Positions 1 to 5,099 of a stretch of 5,099 nt of DNA are shown here, piece after piece. The position numbers and the translations under genes are program-made. Source of the stretch: Bacteroidota bacterium (GTDB taxonomy: Bacteria; Bacteroidota; Ignavibacteria; UBA10030; SZUA-254); contig SCUC01000179.1 of the NCBI GenBank assembly GCA_004322375.1, positions 1-5,099 of the forward strand. Reading direction: 5' to 3'. How positions within the stretch are numbered: the first letter of the stretch is position 1; each line of letters opens with the position of its first letter. The notes under the pieces are model-generated. The model searched no databases and was not told the DNA's origin. It saw only the letters and a list, made by a program, of their open reading frames with translations.

Positions 1-148
1 AGGACATAGGGTTCTCAGCCAGAGGCTGATGCGCCACAGGCGCAGAATCCCTGCCCCTCCGCGAAAAAAGAATAATAATGAAGGAGAGGACATAGGGTTC
101 TCAGCCAGAGGCTGATGCGCTATAGGCGCAGAATCCCTGCCCCTCCGC
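1..148. repeat. Two direct copies of a 62-bp Y-foldable repeat
   Basis: Bases 1-62 and 87-148 are the same sequence with 60 of 62 positions identical; the two differences are C35/T121 and C37/T123. A 24-bp A-rich spacer (63-86) separates them, so the period is 86 bp. Copy 1 folds with no unpaired base at the junction: outer stem 8-14 with 45-52 (one bulged T48), hairpin 15-20/24-29 with loop AGA, and hairpin 30-35/39-44 with loop ACA. Copy 2 folds identically at +86; its T121 opposite G125 keeps a G-U pair, and the other change lies in the loop. The left window edge cuts the region, so more copies may lie upstream. The array ends 62 bp before the aminotransferase start, so it could sit in that gene's 5' leader. 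This looks like a REP/MITE-class intergenic repeat; whether it acts as DNA or RNA cannot be told. Confidence 0.85.
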
Positions 149-210
149 AAGATGTGAGGCGTGATTCAAACGCAGAACGAAATTATTTGTAATTTCACAA
201 TCCGCAATTT

Positions 211-1314
211 ATGAATGTTCCTATAGTAGATTTAAAAGCCCAACATTCCGCGCTGAAAGCAGAGCTTGATGAGGCAATGCATTCCGTTATTAATTCTTCT
301 TCCTTTATTCTTGGCAAAGCTGTTTCTGAGTTCGAGGCGGCTTTTGCGAAAGCGCACAATGTGAAACACTGTGTCGCAGTCGGCTCAGGAACGGATGCAT
401 TGCATCTCCCGTTGTGGGCATCGAGAATCTCGCCGGGAGATGAAGTGATAACAGTCCCTTACACATTTATTGCTACAGCAGAAGTTATTTCGTTGCTTGG
501 CGCAAAGCCCGTGTTTGTAGATATTGAGCCACAAACATATACGATGAACGTTGATGCAATAGAAAAGGCAATCACACCTAAAACGAAAGCGTTGATGCCG
601 GTTCATCTTTATGGGCAGGCGGCTCAGATGGAGGCAATCATGGAAATAGCGAGAAGCCATCACTTCATTGTTATTGAAGACGCGGCGCAAGCGCATCTTG
701 CTCAATATAACGGTAAGTTCGTAGGCGAGTATGGAACTGCGGCGGGCTTTAGCTTTTATCCTGTGAAGAATCTCGGCGCGTTTGGCGAAGCAGGAGCAAT
801 CATCACCAATGATGACAATCTCGCTTTAAGGATGCGCCAGATGCGCGATCACGGGCAGGTGAGCAAATATAATCACGAAATGATCGGGCATAATTACCGC
901 ATGGATGGAATTCAGGGGGCAGTCCTTGGGGTGAAGCTGAAGTATCTTCAACGATGGACAGAACGAAGGCGACAAATCGCTACGATGTATAATCAATTGC
1001 TTTGGGGTGTAGGCGATATTGTCTTGCCCTTTGAATCTCCGAAATCGTACCACGTCTATCATTTATATGTCATCAGAACGAAGAGAAGAGACGAGCTACA
1101 AAATTTCTTGAAGGAACAAGGAATTTCTACAGCGCTCCATTATTCCCGCGGACTTCACGAGCAAAAAGCATACTTTCATTTAGGATACAAGAGAGGAAAT
1201 TTCCCTCAAACAGAAGCGGCCGCGGATGAGTGCATTTCTCTTCCATTGTATGCTGAAATGACTGATGAGCAGGTGGAGTATGTTGCGGAGAAGGTGAAGG
1301 AGTTTTTTAAATAA
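211..1314 (+). CDS. DegT/DnrJ/EryC1/StrS-family PLP-dependent sugar aminotransferase
   Basis: This 367-residue protein transfers an amino group, usually from glutamate, to a keto-sugar nucleotide in the cytoplasm. The usual family length is about 360-400 residues. Visible landmarks in order: the N-terminal PIVDLKAQ start typical of the family; phosphate-binding GSGTDALHL (58-66); DEVITVPYTFIATAE (77-91); PVHLYGQ (130-136); IEDAAQAH (155-162) with Asp157 facing the PLP ring nitrogen; and SFYPVKNLGAFGEAG (181-195) with Lys186 as the Schiff-base lysine. The C-terminal small domain ends in ISLPLYAEMT (342-351). The KNLGAxGxAG form is the one seen in 3-keto-sugar aminotransferases such as QdtB, FdtB and DesV rather than in ArnB, but the exact sugar cannot be assigned. 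The ATG at 211 fits the family N-terminus; no Shine-Dalgarno is visible. A 300-bp gap separates it from the next gene, so it may be a separate transcription unit. Confidence 0.95.
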   Translation: MNVPIVDLKAQHSALKAELDEAMHSVINSSSFILGKAVSEFEAAFAKAHNVKHCVAVGSGTDALHLPLWASRISPGDEVITVPYTFIATAEVISLLGAKPVFVDIEPQTYTMNVDAIEKAITPKTKALMPVHLYGQAAQMEAIMEIARSHHFIVIEDAAQAHLAQYNGKFVGEYGTAAGFSFYPVKNLGAFGEAGAIITNDDNLALRMRQMRDHGQVSKYNHEMIGHNYRMDGIQGAVLGVKLKYLQRWTERRRQIATMYNQLLWGVGDIVLPFESPKSYHVYHLYVIRTKRRDELQNFLKEQGISTALHYSRGLHEQKAYFHLGYKRGNFPQTEAAADECISLPLYAEMTDEQVEYVAEKVKEFFK

Positions 1315-1331
1315 CTGGAGTTACGCACCAA

Positions 1332-1461
1332 CTATTTCCGCATCGCCGTAAACGACGATGCTACTGAATGCAAGTCGGATAAATCCGACTACAAGTCAAA
1401 ACAGTCCCCTTGAGGGGACTTGAATAACATAGCGTTGTCGTTCACGGCAACGCGGGAGTAA
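1332..1461. repeat. Composite inverted repeat enclosing two hairpins
   Basis: The 45-bp arms 1332-1376 and 1417-1461 are inverted copies that align without gaps, 32 of 45 identical. Bases 1333-1363 can pair with 1430-1460: by hand count 24 Watson-Crick pairs, 4 G-T pairs and 3 A-C mismatches out of 31. Between the arms lie two perfect 8-bp hairpins with 2-nt loops, 1373-1380/1383-1390 and 1403-1410/1413-1420. Each arm is also a hairpin by itself: 1340-1349/1352-1361 with one mismatch, and 1432-1441/1444-1453 with one G-T pair. The element can therefore be a row of four hairpins or one long stem with two hairpins at its tip. No ORF of note lies inside, so it is a non-autonomous palindromic repeat; its mobility is inferred only from structure. 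Confidence 0.8.
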
Positions 1462-1468
1462 TTTTTTT
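1430..1468 (+). terminator. Possible intrinsic terminator after the aminotransferase
   Basis: A stem at 1432-1441/1444-1453 lies upstream of seven T (1462-1468). The short hairpin is 8 nt from the T-run, which is too far for a standard terminator. The long stem of the composite repeat ends at 1460, one base before the T-run, and could terminate transcription leaving the aminotransferase gene. The call depends on which fold forms. Confidence 0.3.
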
Positions 1469-1492
1469 CATAAATTCTGGAGATGCGTTACA

Positions 1493-1591
1493 TCAGTTCA
1501 ATAATTCAAGTTGACTTTTTTTGAAAGCATCTTGTTTAGTGATGGTATCGATATCAATCTCTTCAACAACAAATTTATTTTTAGAGTAACT
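1493..1591 (-). pseudogene. Possible remnant of a glutaredoxin-like gene (very short)
   Basis: Read on the minus strand from 1591 to the TGA at 1493-1495, the frame gives 32 residues containing KFVVEEIDIDTITKQDAF followed by KKSQLELLN. The EEIDID stretch followed by an FKK-x-QLE segment resembles the second strand and following helix of glutaredoxin/thioredoxin-like (DUF836-type) proteins, which commonly read xEEIDIDxD...ELxxKYxxEIPV. There is no start codon, a TGA lies immediately upstream at 1592-1594, and the expected CxxC and Pro-Val parts are absent. If real, it is a decayed fragment left between the repeat element and ugdH. The resemblance is from memory and short, so chance is a serious alternative. 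Confidence 0.22.
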
Positions 1592-1614
1592 TCAATAAAT
1601 AATAACTATCAAAC

Positions 1615-2925
1615 ATGAAAATAAGTGTTATTGGAACAGGATACGTCGGGCTTGTAGCGGGAACGTGCTTGGCTGAAAGCGGCAACGACGTTATCTGTGT
1701 TGATATAGACGTTAAAAAAGTACGAAGGCTCCAAAAAGGGAAAAGCACAATTTTTGAGCTTGGGCTTGAGGAGTATTTGAAAAAAAATGTATCGGAGAAA
1801 CGACTTACGTTCACGACGAGCATCGCGGATGCGGTGAAAAAAACCGATGTAATATTCCTCGCCCTACCGACACCACAATCGGAAGATGGCTCGGCTGATC
1901 TCAAGCACGTTCTTGAAGCTGCGAAGGAAATCGGCAGGCATATCAATGGCTACAAAGTTATTGTTGATAAAAGCACGGTGCCGGTCGGGACTGCAGACCG
2001 GGTGAGCGAGGTGATTAAGCGGGAAACTGATTATGAATTTGACGTTGTCTCCAACCCCGAATTCCTGAAAGAAGGAAACGCTGTCAACGATTTCATGAAA
2101 CCGGATAGAATCGTCGTAGGTTCGCGAAGCCCCCGTGCTATTAAAATCATGCAAGATTTGTTCGCGCCCTTTGTCCGAACCGGCAATCCGATTATCGTGA
2201 TGGATGAACGGAGCGCGGAAATGACGAAATATGCGGCAAACTCGTTTCTCGCGACAAAAATATCGTTCATGAATGAGATTGCAAATTTATGCGAACAGGT
2301 CGGGGCGGATGTTGACATGGTGCGAAAAGGAATCGGGACTGACCCGCGAGTCGGCTCACAGTTTTTATTTTCGGGAGTGGGTTACGGCGGCTCGTGCTTT
2401 CCGAAAGATGTTTCAGCGCTCGTAAAAATAGCAACAGAACACGACTACGATTTCAAAATTCTCAAAGAAGTTCAGGAGGTCAACAAAAACCAGAGAAAAC
2501 GATTCGCATCGAAAATTATCAAGCACTTTCAGGGGAAACTCAAGGGAAAGAAAATCGCCATCTGGGGATTATCGTTCAAGCCGAATACGGACGATATTCG
2601 GGAAGCTCCTTCGCTTGCAATTATCCATGAGCTAAAAAAACATGGCGCGATTATTTATGTTCATGACCCTGTCGCTCTTGAAACAGCAAAAGCTATCCTT
2701 GGAACGTCGGTAAAGTATTTTAAGAATAATTATGATTCTTTGACAGGCGCGCACGCTCTTGTGGTTGTAACCGAATGGAATGAATTCCGGCGACCGGATT
2801 TCGCGCGTATGAAATCGTTAATGAAAGAAAAGGTCATTTTCGATGGAAGGAATATCTATGACCCGTCAGTGTTGAAAGATCTGGGCTTTATCTATTATAG
2901 CATCGGGCGAGTTCCGGCAAGATGA
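1615..2925 (+). CDS. ugdH: UDP-glucose 6-dehydrogenase
   Basis: This 436-residue enzyme oxidises UDP-glucose to UDP-glucuronate with two NAD+, in the cytoplasm. The N-terminal Rossmann domain starts at once with GTGYVG (7-12) and Asp30 at the end of the second strand, which marks NAD use. VDKSTVPVGT (117-126) and NPEFLKEGNAVNDF (147-160) form the active site, with Glu153 a likely catalytic residue. The central dimer helix carries Lys205 and Asn209. GYGGSCFPKD (256-265) holds the nucleophile Cys261 and Asp265. The C-terminal UDP-binding domain has WGLSFKPNTDDIREAPS (317-333). All hallmark residues are present and the length is normal. The GDP-mannose dehydrogenase relative is less likely because the next gene uses UDP-glucuronate. 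The ATG gives the standard MKISVIGTGYVG start; no Shine-Dalgarno is seen. Its stop overlaps the uxs start by 4 bp. Confidence 0.95.
   Translation: MKISVIGTGYVGLVAGTCLAESGNDVICVDIDVKKVRRLQKGKSTIFELGLEEYLKKNVSEKRLTFTTSIADAVKKTDVIFLALPTPQSEDGSADLKHVLEAAKEIGRHINGYKVIVDKSTVPVGTADRVSEVIKRETDYEFDVVSNPEFLKEGNAVNDFMKPDRIVVGSRSPRAIKIMQDLFAPFVRTGNPIIVMDERSAEMTKYAANSFLATKISFMNEIANLCEQVGADVDMVRKGIGTDPRVGSQFLFSGVGYGGSCFPKDVSALVKIATEHDYDFKILKEVQEVNKNQRKRFASKIIKHFQGKLKGKKIAIWGLSFKPNTDDIREAPSLAIIHELKKHGAIIYVHDPVALETAKAILGTSVKYFKNNYDSLTGAHALVVVTEWNEFRRPDFARMKSLMKEKVIFDGRNIYDPSVLKDLGFIYYSIGRVPAR
2922..2925 (+). promoter_or_regulatory. ATGA stop/start overlap of ugdH and uxs
   Basis: The uxs ATG (2922-2924) shares bases with the ugdH TGA (2923-2925). 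With no clear Shine-Dalgarno before uxs, re-initiation by ribosomes finishing ugdH is the likely way uxs is translated, keeping the two enzymes in step. Confidence 0.8.
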
Positions 2926-3872
2926 ACACATCAAAGATAGTTAGCGTTGTTACCGGTGGAGCGGGATTTCTCGGCTCGCATCTTTGCGACCGATTATTGA
3001 ATGAAGGATATCATGTCATTTGTATAGATAATCTCATCACAGGTGATACGGCAAACATTGCCCATCTTTTAGGCAAGGCGGAATTCCGCTTTTTTAAGCA
3101 TGACGTAACGAATTATATTTTCATCGAAGGGCCCGTTCACCATGTGTTGCATTTTGCTTCTCCCGCCAGCCCGATAGATTATCTCAAGCTGCCAATTCAA
3201 ACATTGAAAGTCGGTTCCTTAGGAACACATAAGGCTCTTGGTTTGGCAAAAGCGAAGAACGCGACGTTTCTTCTTGCTTCCACTTCAGAAGTGTACGGAG
3301 ACCCCCTGGAGCATCCGCAAGCTGAATCGTATTGGGGGAATGTTAATCCCATAGGTTTTCGCGGTGTGTATGATGAAGCCAAGCGGTTTGCGGAGGCGAT
3401 GACAATGGCATATCATCGCTATCACGGGGTTGAAACGCGCATTGCAAGAATCTTCAACACATACGGACCTCGCATGAGGGTGGATGATGGGCGCGCGATT
3501 CCCGCCTTCATGTCGCAAGCATTGCGCAATGAGCCGGTAACAGTTTTTGGAGATGGAAGCCAGACACGAAGCGTCTGTTATGTTGATGATTTGATTGATG
3601 GAATTTTTAGGCTTTTACTTTCCGATGCGAACGAGCCGGTGAACATAGGAAATCCGGATGAGATACCTGTTCATCAACTTGCAGAAGAAATCATAACGCT
3701 GGCGAGGAGTGCCAGTAACATAATATACAAGGAACTACCGCAGGATGATCCAAAAATTAGGCAGCCCGATATTACGAAAGCCAAAGCGGAATTACAATGG
3801 GAACCAAAGATTCCTCGTAAGGAGGGGCTGCAAAAAACGTTGGAGTATTTCAAACAGAAAATTTTAGCTTGA
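2922..3872 (+). CDS. uxs: UDP-glucuronate decarboxylase (UDP-xylose synthase)
   Basis: This 316-residue extended short-chain dehydrogenase converts UDP-glucuronate to UDP-xylose through a 4-keto intermediate, with bound NAD. It has TGGAGFLGSHL (11-21) for NAD, DNLITG (36-41), HFASPASP (77-84), and STSEVYGDPLEHPQ (120-133) with the Thr/Ser and Glu123 of the active site. RGVYDEAKR (147-155) supplies the catalytic Tyr150 and Lys154, followed by RIFNTYGPRMR (176-186). Arg280 in DDPKIRQPDITKAK (275-288) matches the conserved substrate-binding arginine. The TSEVYGDP plus RGVYDEAKR pair marks UXS rather than dTDP-glucose dehydratases or UDP-glucose epimerases. The usual GPRGVYDEAKR reads GFRGVYDEAKR here, a mild oddity. 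The ATGA overlap with ugdH indicates translational coupling, and ugdH makes its substrate. Only catalytic decarboxylation to UDP-xylose is expected; release of some UDP-4-keto-pentose is possible but not visible from sequence. Confidence 0.93.
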   Translation: MNTSKIVSVVTGGAGFLGSHLCDRLLNEGYHVICIDNLITGDTANIAHLLGKAEFRFFKHDVTNYIFIEGPVHHVLHFASPASPIDYLKLPIQTLKVGSLGTHKALGLAKAKNATFLLASTSEVYGDPLEHPQAESYWGNVNPIGFRGVYDEAKRFAEAMTMAYHRYHGVETRIARIFNTYGPRMRVDDGRAIPAFMSQALRNEPVTVFGDGSQTRSVCYVDDLIDGIFRLLLSDANEPVNIGNPDEIPVHQLAEEIITLARSASNIIYKELPQDDPKIRQPDITKAKAELQWEPKIPRKEGLQKTLEYFKQKILA

Positions 3873-3890
3873 TACGCTAAAGCCTTGTCA

Positions 3891-5087
3891 ATGCCTTTCC
3901 TTTTTCAAGAAGACTTTGAAAAACCTATACGCGGTCATGTTGAGCCCGCCGCGGCGGACGAAACATCTTCATTTATTGTGGTTAGGAGATTCTTCACTTC
4001 GCTTCGCTCCATTCAGAATGACGACACCAAGGTTCTGCAAAACTTTATAAAAGCGGTTTTATTTTTCTCGTTGTTCATATCTGGCACAGATTGTTATGGA
4101 CAGATGGGAGGATTTTCGTTCAATTCTACGTTGACCTATCAAAGTCCGTATGATCGTAACCGGGAGAGTAAGTATTCAGATAGTGTTGAAGATGATTGGA
4201 TTCCCGCGTTCGCGGGAATGACACCGACAAGTTTCTGGAGAGATTCTCATAATAACCTGCTTGGGGAGCCATTGGACACAACGATTATGCCATCGAAAGA
4301 AGAAATAGATTACACAAAACTTTCAATCGTTGGCGGCGCGCTATTGGGAGGGATGGCGACCATTCATATTTACCAGCAGAACGGATGGTGGAAGGATAAT
4401 CGCACATCGTTTCATTTCCAGGAGGATTTGGGTTATAGTCTTGGCGTTGACAAAATAGGTCATTTTCATGGCGCAGCGGGTATGACGTATGTTATTTCGA
4501 GATCGTTAGAGTGGGCGAATATCCCTGAGGAACAAGCCTGGTGGTATGGCGCTGGAGGAAGCCTGCTCTTCCAAACATTTCTTGAAGTTGAAGACGGATT
4601 CTCGACATGGGGATTTGACAGGGTAGATTTTGCCGTGGATGTTGCCGGCGCTTTTTGGCCCGTCGCACGAAGACATTTTCCGGTACTGAATACCGTAGAG
4701 CTAAAATTCAGCTATCACCCGTCGGACTTGCTAAACCGACCGGGAGGGGCAGGTTTTCAAGGGCAACAACATCTCGTTATGGATGATTACGAGGGACAAA
4801 CATTTTGGCTATCAACGCGATTTAATACAATTCTTCCGAAACCGATTGACACAATACTTCCCGATTTTCTTTCCCTTGCTATTGGATATGGCGCTCGCGA
4901 TATTGTGGGAACATCCAGTTCTCCATATAGAGTTTGGTTTGTTGCCTTTGATTTAGATATGACAAAAATTCTTCCGCAGGATATTCCGTTTTTTAAGATT
5001 GCAGGCGAAGTGTTAAATCATTTTCACATGCCGATGCCAGCGGTACAGGTTTCTCCGAATGCTATCTGGTATGGATTGTATTTTTAA
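3891..5087 (+). CDS. DUF2279/YfiM-like exported envelope protein with repeat-derived N-terminus
   Basis: Numbered from ATG 3891 the product has 398 residues; TTG 3885 and GTG 3978 are other in-frame starts. Residues 15-44 come from an 89-bp repeat and look unlike a natural protein. A probable signal peptide follows: hydrophobic 52-65 (FIKAVLFFSLFISG), then TDCYG with likely cleavage before Gln71. Residues 103-111 (WIPAFAGMT) come from a second repeat. A membrane-compatible segment at about 145-159 precedes the DUF2279 signature: GVDKIGHFHGAAGM (185-198), EDGF (234-237) and FDRVDFAVDVAGA (242-254). The C-terminal half (about 270-398) is rich in aromatic, beta-like sequence including YEGQTFWLS and LAIGYGAR. 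The role of the family is unknown; envelope location is inferred. With GTG 3978 the protein keeps a short basic n-region before the signal, so that start inside the repeat is plausible. It lies 18 nt after uxs, probably in the same transcript. The family call is from motif memory. Confidence 0.8.
   Translation: MPFLFQEDFEKPIRGHVEPAAADETSSFIVVRRFFTSLRSIQNDDTKVLQNFIKAVLFFSLFISGTDCYGQMGGFSFNSTLTYQSPYDRNRESKYSDSVEDDWIPAFAGMTPTSFWRDSHNNLLGEPLDTTIMPSKEEIDYTKLSIVGGALLGGMATIHIYQQNGWWKDNRTSFHFQEDLGYSLGVDKIGHFHGAAGMTYVISRSLEWANIPEEQAWWYGAGGSLLFQTFLEVEDGFSTWGFDRVDFAVDVAGAFWPVARRHFPVLNTVELKFSYHPSDLLNRPGGAGFQGQQHLVMDDYEGQTFWLSTRFNTILPKPIDTILPDFLSLAIGYGARDIVGTSSSPYRVWFVAFDLDMTKILPQDIPFFKIAGEVLNHFHMPMPAVQVSPNAIWYGLYF
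3934..4022. repeat. 89-bp repeat with GTCAT/ATGAC inverted ends inside the DUF2279 ORF
   Basis: The element starts GTCATGTTGA (3934-3943) and ends TCAGAATGAC (4013-4022); the ends are inverted copies matching 8 of 10. Inside are a perfect 12-bp GC palindrome (3946-3957), GAAACATCTTC (3960-3970) and AGATTCTTC followed by CTTCG doublets. This matches the common form of small dispersed repeats that run GTCATxxTGAGCxxAGCxAAxxATCT in both directions. It is 89 bp, so not a multiple of 3, and is read through without a stop in the DUF2279 frame. The outer limits are set by the inverted ends only; no clear target-site duplication is seen. Confidence 0.7.
4197..4223. repeat. Palindromic repeat encoding WIPAFAGMT in the DUF2279 ORF
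   Basis: Arms ATTCCCGCG (4200-4208) and CGCGGGAAT (4211-4219) are a perfect 9-bp inverted repeat with a TT loop, followed by GACA. The translation WIPAFAGMT is a well-known signature of a widespread REP-like repeat that is often read through in bacterial genomes. Here it falls between the signal peptide and the DUF2279 core and keeps the frame open. Confidence 0.82.
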
Positions 5088-5099
5088 ATGGGCATGAGA

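Larger units (their letters stand above)
1315..1614. other. 300-bp intergenic region: composite repeat plus possible gene remnant
   Basis: This gap between the aminotransferase and ugdH holds three things. At 1332-1461 there is a large imperfect inverted repeat enclosing two short perfect hairpins. A run of seven T (1462-1468) follows it. At 1493-1591 the minus strand reads as a short protein-like stretch with no intact gene around it. The last 25 bases before the ugdH ATG are A/T-rich and lack a Shine-Dalgarno sequence. The promoter for ugdH should lie in this gap, but no convincing one can be picked by eye. Confidence 0.8.

Noticed and set aside
1..148. CRISPR array or integron attC pair
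   Set aside because: Only two copies, 62 bp each, with a low-complexity 24-bp spacer, which is not CRISPR-like. No GTTRRRY/RYYYAAC pair of an attC site is present.
385..705. Minus-strand open frames inside the aminotransferase and the other enzymes
   Set aside because: They are antisense shadows of well-conserved genes, with Cys/Arg/His-rich composition and no recognisable motif.
1511..1540. Sigma-70-type promoter, TTGACT with TTTAGT 18 bp later, for ugdH
   Set aside because: The -35-like box is good but the -10 box matches only 4 of 6, and it lies about 75 bp upstream in A/T-rich sequence overlapping the possible gene remnant. FCB promoters often differ from this pattern.
2394..2630. 78-codon + strand frame inside ugdH
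   Set aside because: It overlaps the catalytic Cys region and C-terminal domain of ugdH in another frame and has no protein-like features.
4080..4105. Lipoprotein signal (lipobox) in the DUF2279 protein
   Set aside because: The cysteine is preceded by Gly-Thr-Asp, which does not fit the [LVI][ASTVI][GAS]C pattern; a signal peptidase I site before Gln fits better.
5088..5099. Start of a further gene at ATG 5088, directly after the DUF2279 stop
   Set aside because: Only four codons are visible before the window ends, with no upstream signal to support translation.

Overview
The window carries four genes on the + strand plus an unusual density of small palindromic repeats. The genes are a DegT-family sugar aminotransferase (211-1314), a UDP-glucose 6-dehydrogenase (1615-2925), a UDP-glucuronate decarboxylase (2922-3872) and a DUF2279/YfiM-like exported protein (3891-5087). 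Together they look like part of a nucleotide-sugar and surface-polysaccharide locus. No rRNA, tRNA, CRISPR array or transposase gene was seen.

Organism: none of the four genes has a convincing Shine-Dalgarno sequence. The leaders are A/T-rich, as is common in the Bacteroidota/Chlorobi/Ignavibacteria (FCB) branch. The exported protein has a probable signal peptide ending in Gly-Gln, also frequent in that branch. The repeat types, including one translated as WIPAFAGMT, resemble small dispersed repeats seen in environmental FCB and proteobacterial genomes. An uncultured FCB-group bacterium is my best inference, not a demonstrated one.

Layout: 1-148 holds two 62-bp direct repeats (60/62 identical, 86-bp period), each able to fold into a compact Y-shaped three-way junction. 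The aminotransferase follows. The 300-bp gap at 1315-1614 holds a roughly 130-bp composite inverted repeat with two further hairpins inside it, then a possible minus-strand gene remnant. UgdH and Uxs overlap by 4 bp (ATGA) and must be co-transcribed. The DUF2279 ORF begins 18 nt after the uxs stop codon. Its first ~45 codons are largely made of an 89-bp repeat with GTCAT/ATGAC ends, and a second palindromic repeat is read in frame at codons 103-111.

How the genes work together: UgdH oxidises UDP-glucose to UDP-glucuronate, and Uxs decarboxylates that to UDP-xylose, giving two sugar donors for capsule, O-antigen or exopolysaccharide. The aminotransferase would supply an amino-sugar nucleotide, but the gene making its keto-sugar substrate is not in the window. 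The DUF2279 protein is probably at the cell envelope; its link to the sugar genes rests on position only. The most interesting signal is repeat insertion into, and partial domestication by, the DUF2279 coding sequence.
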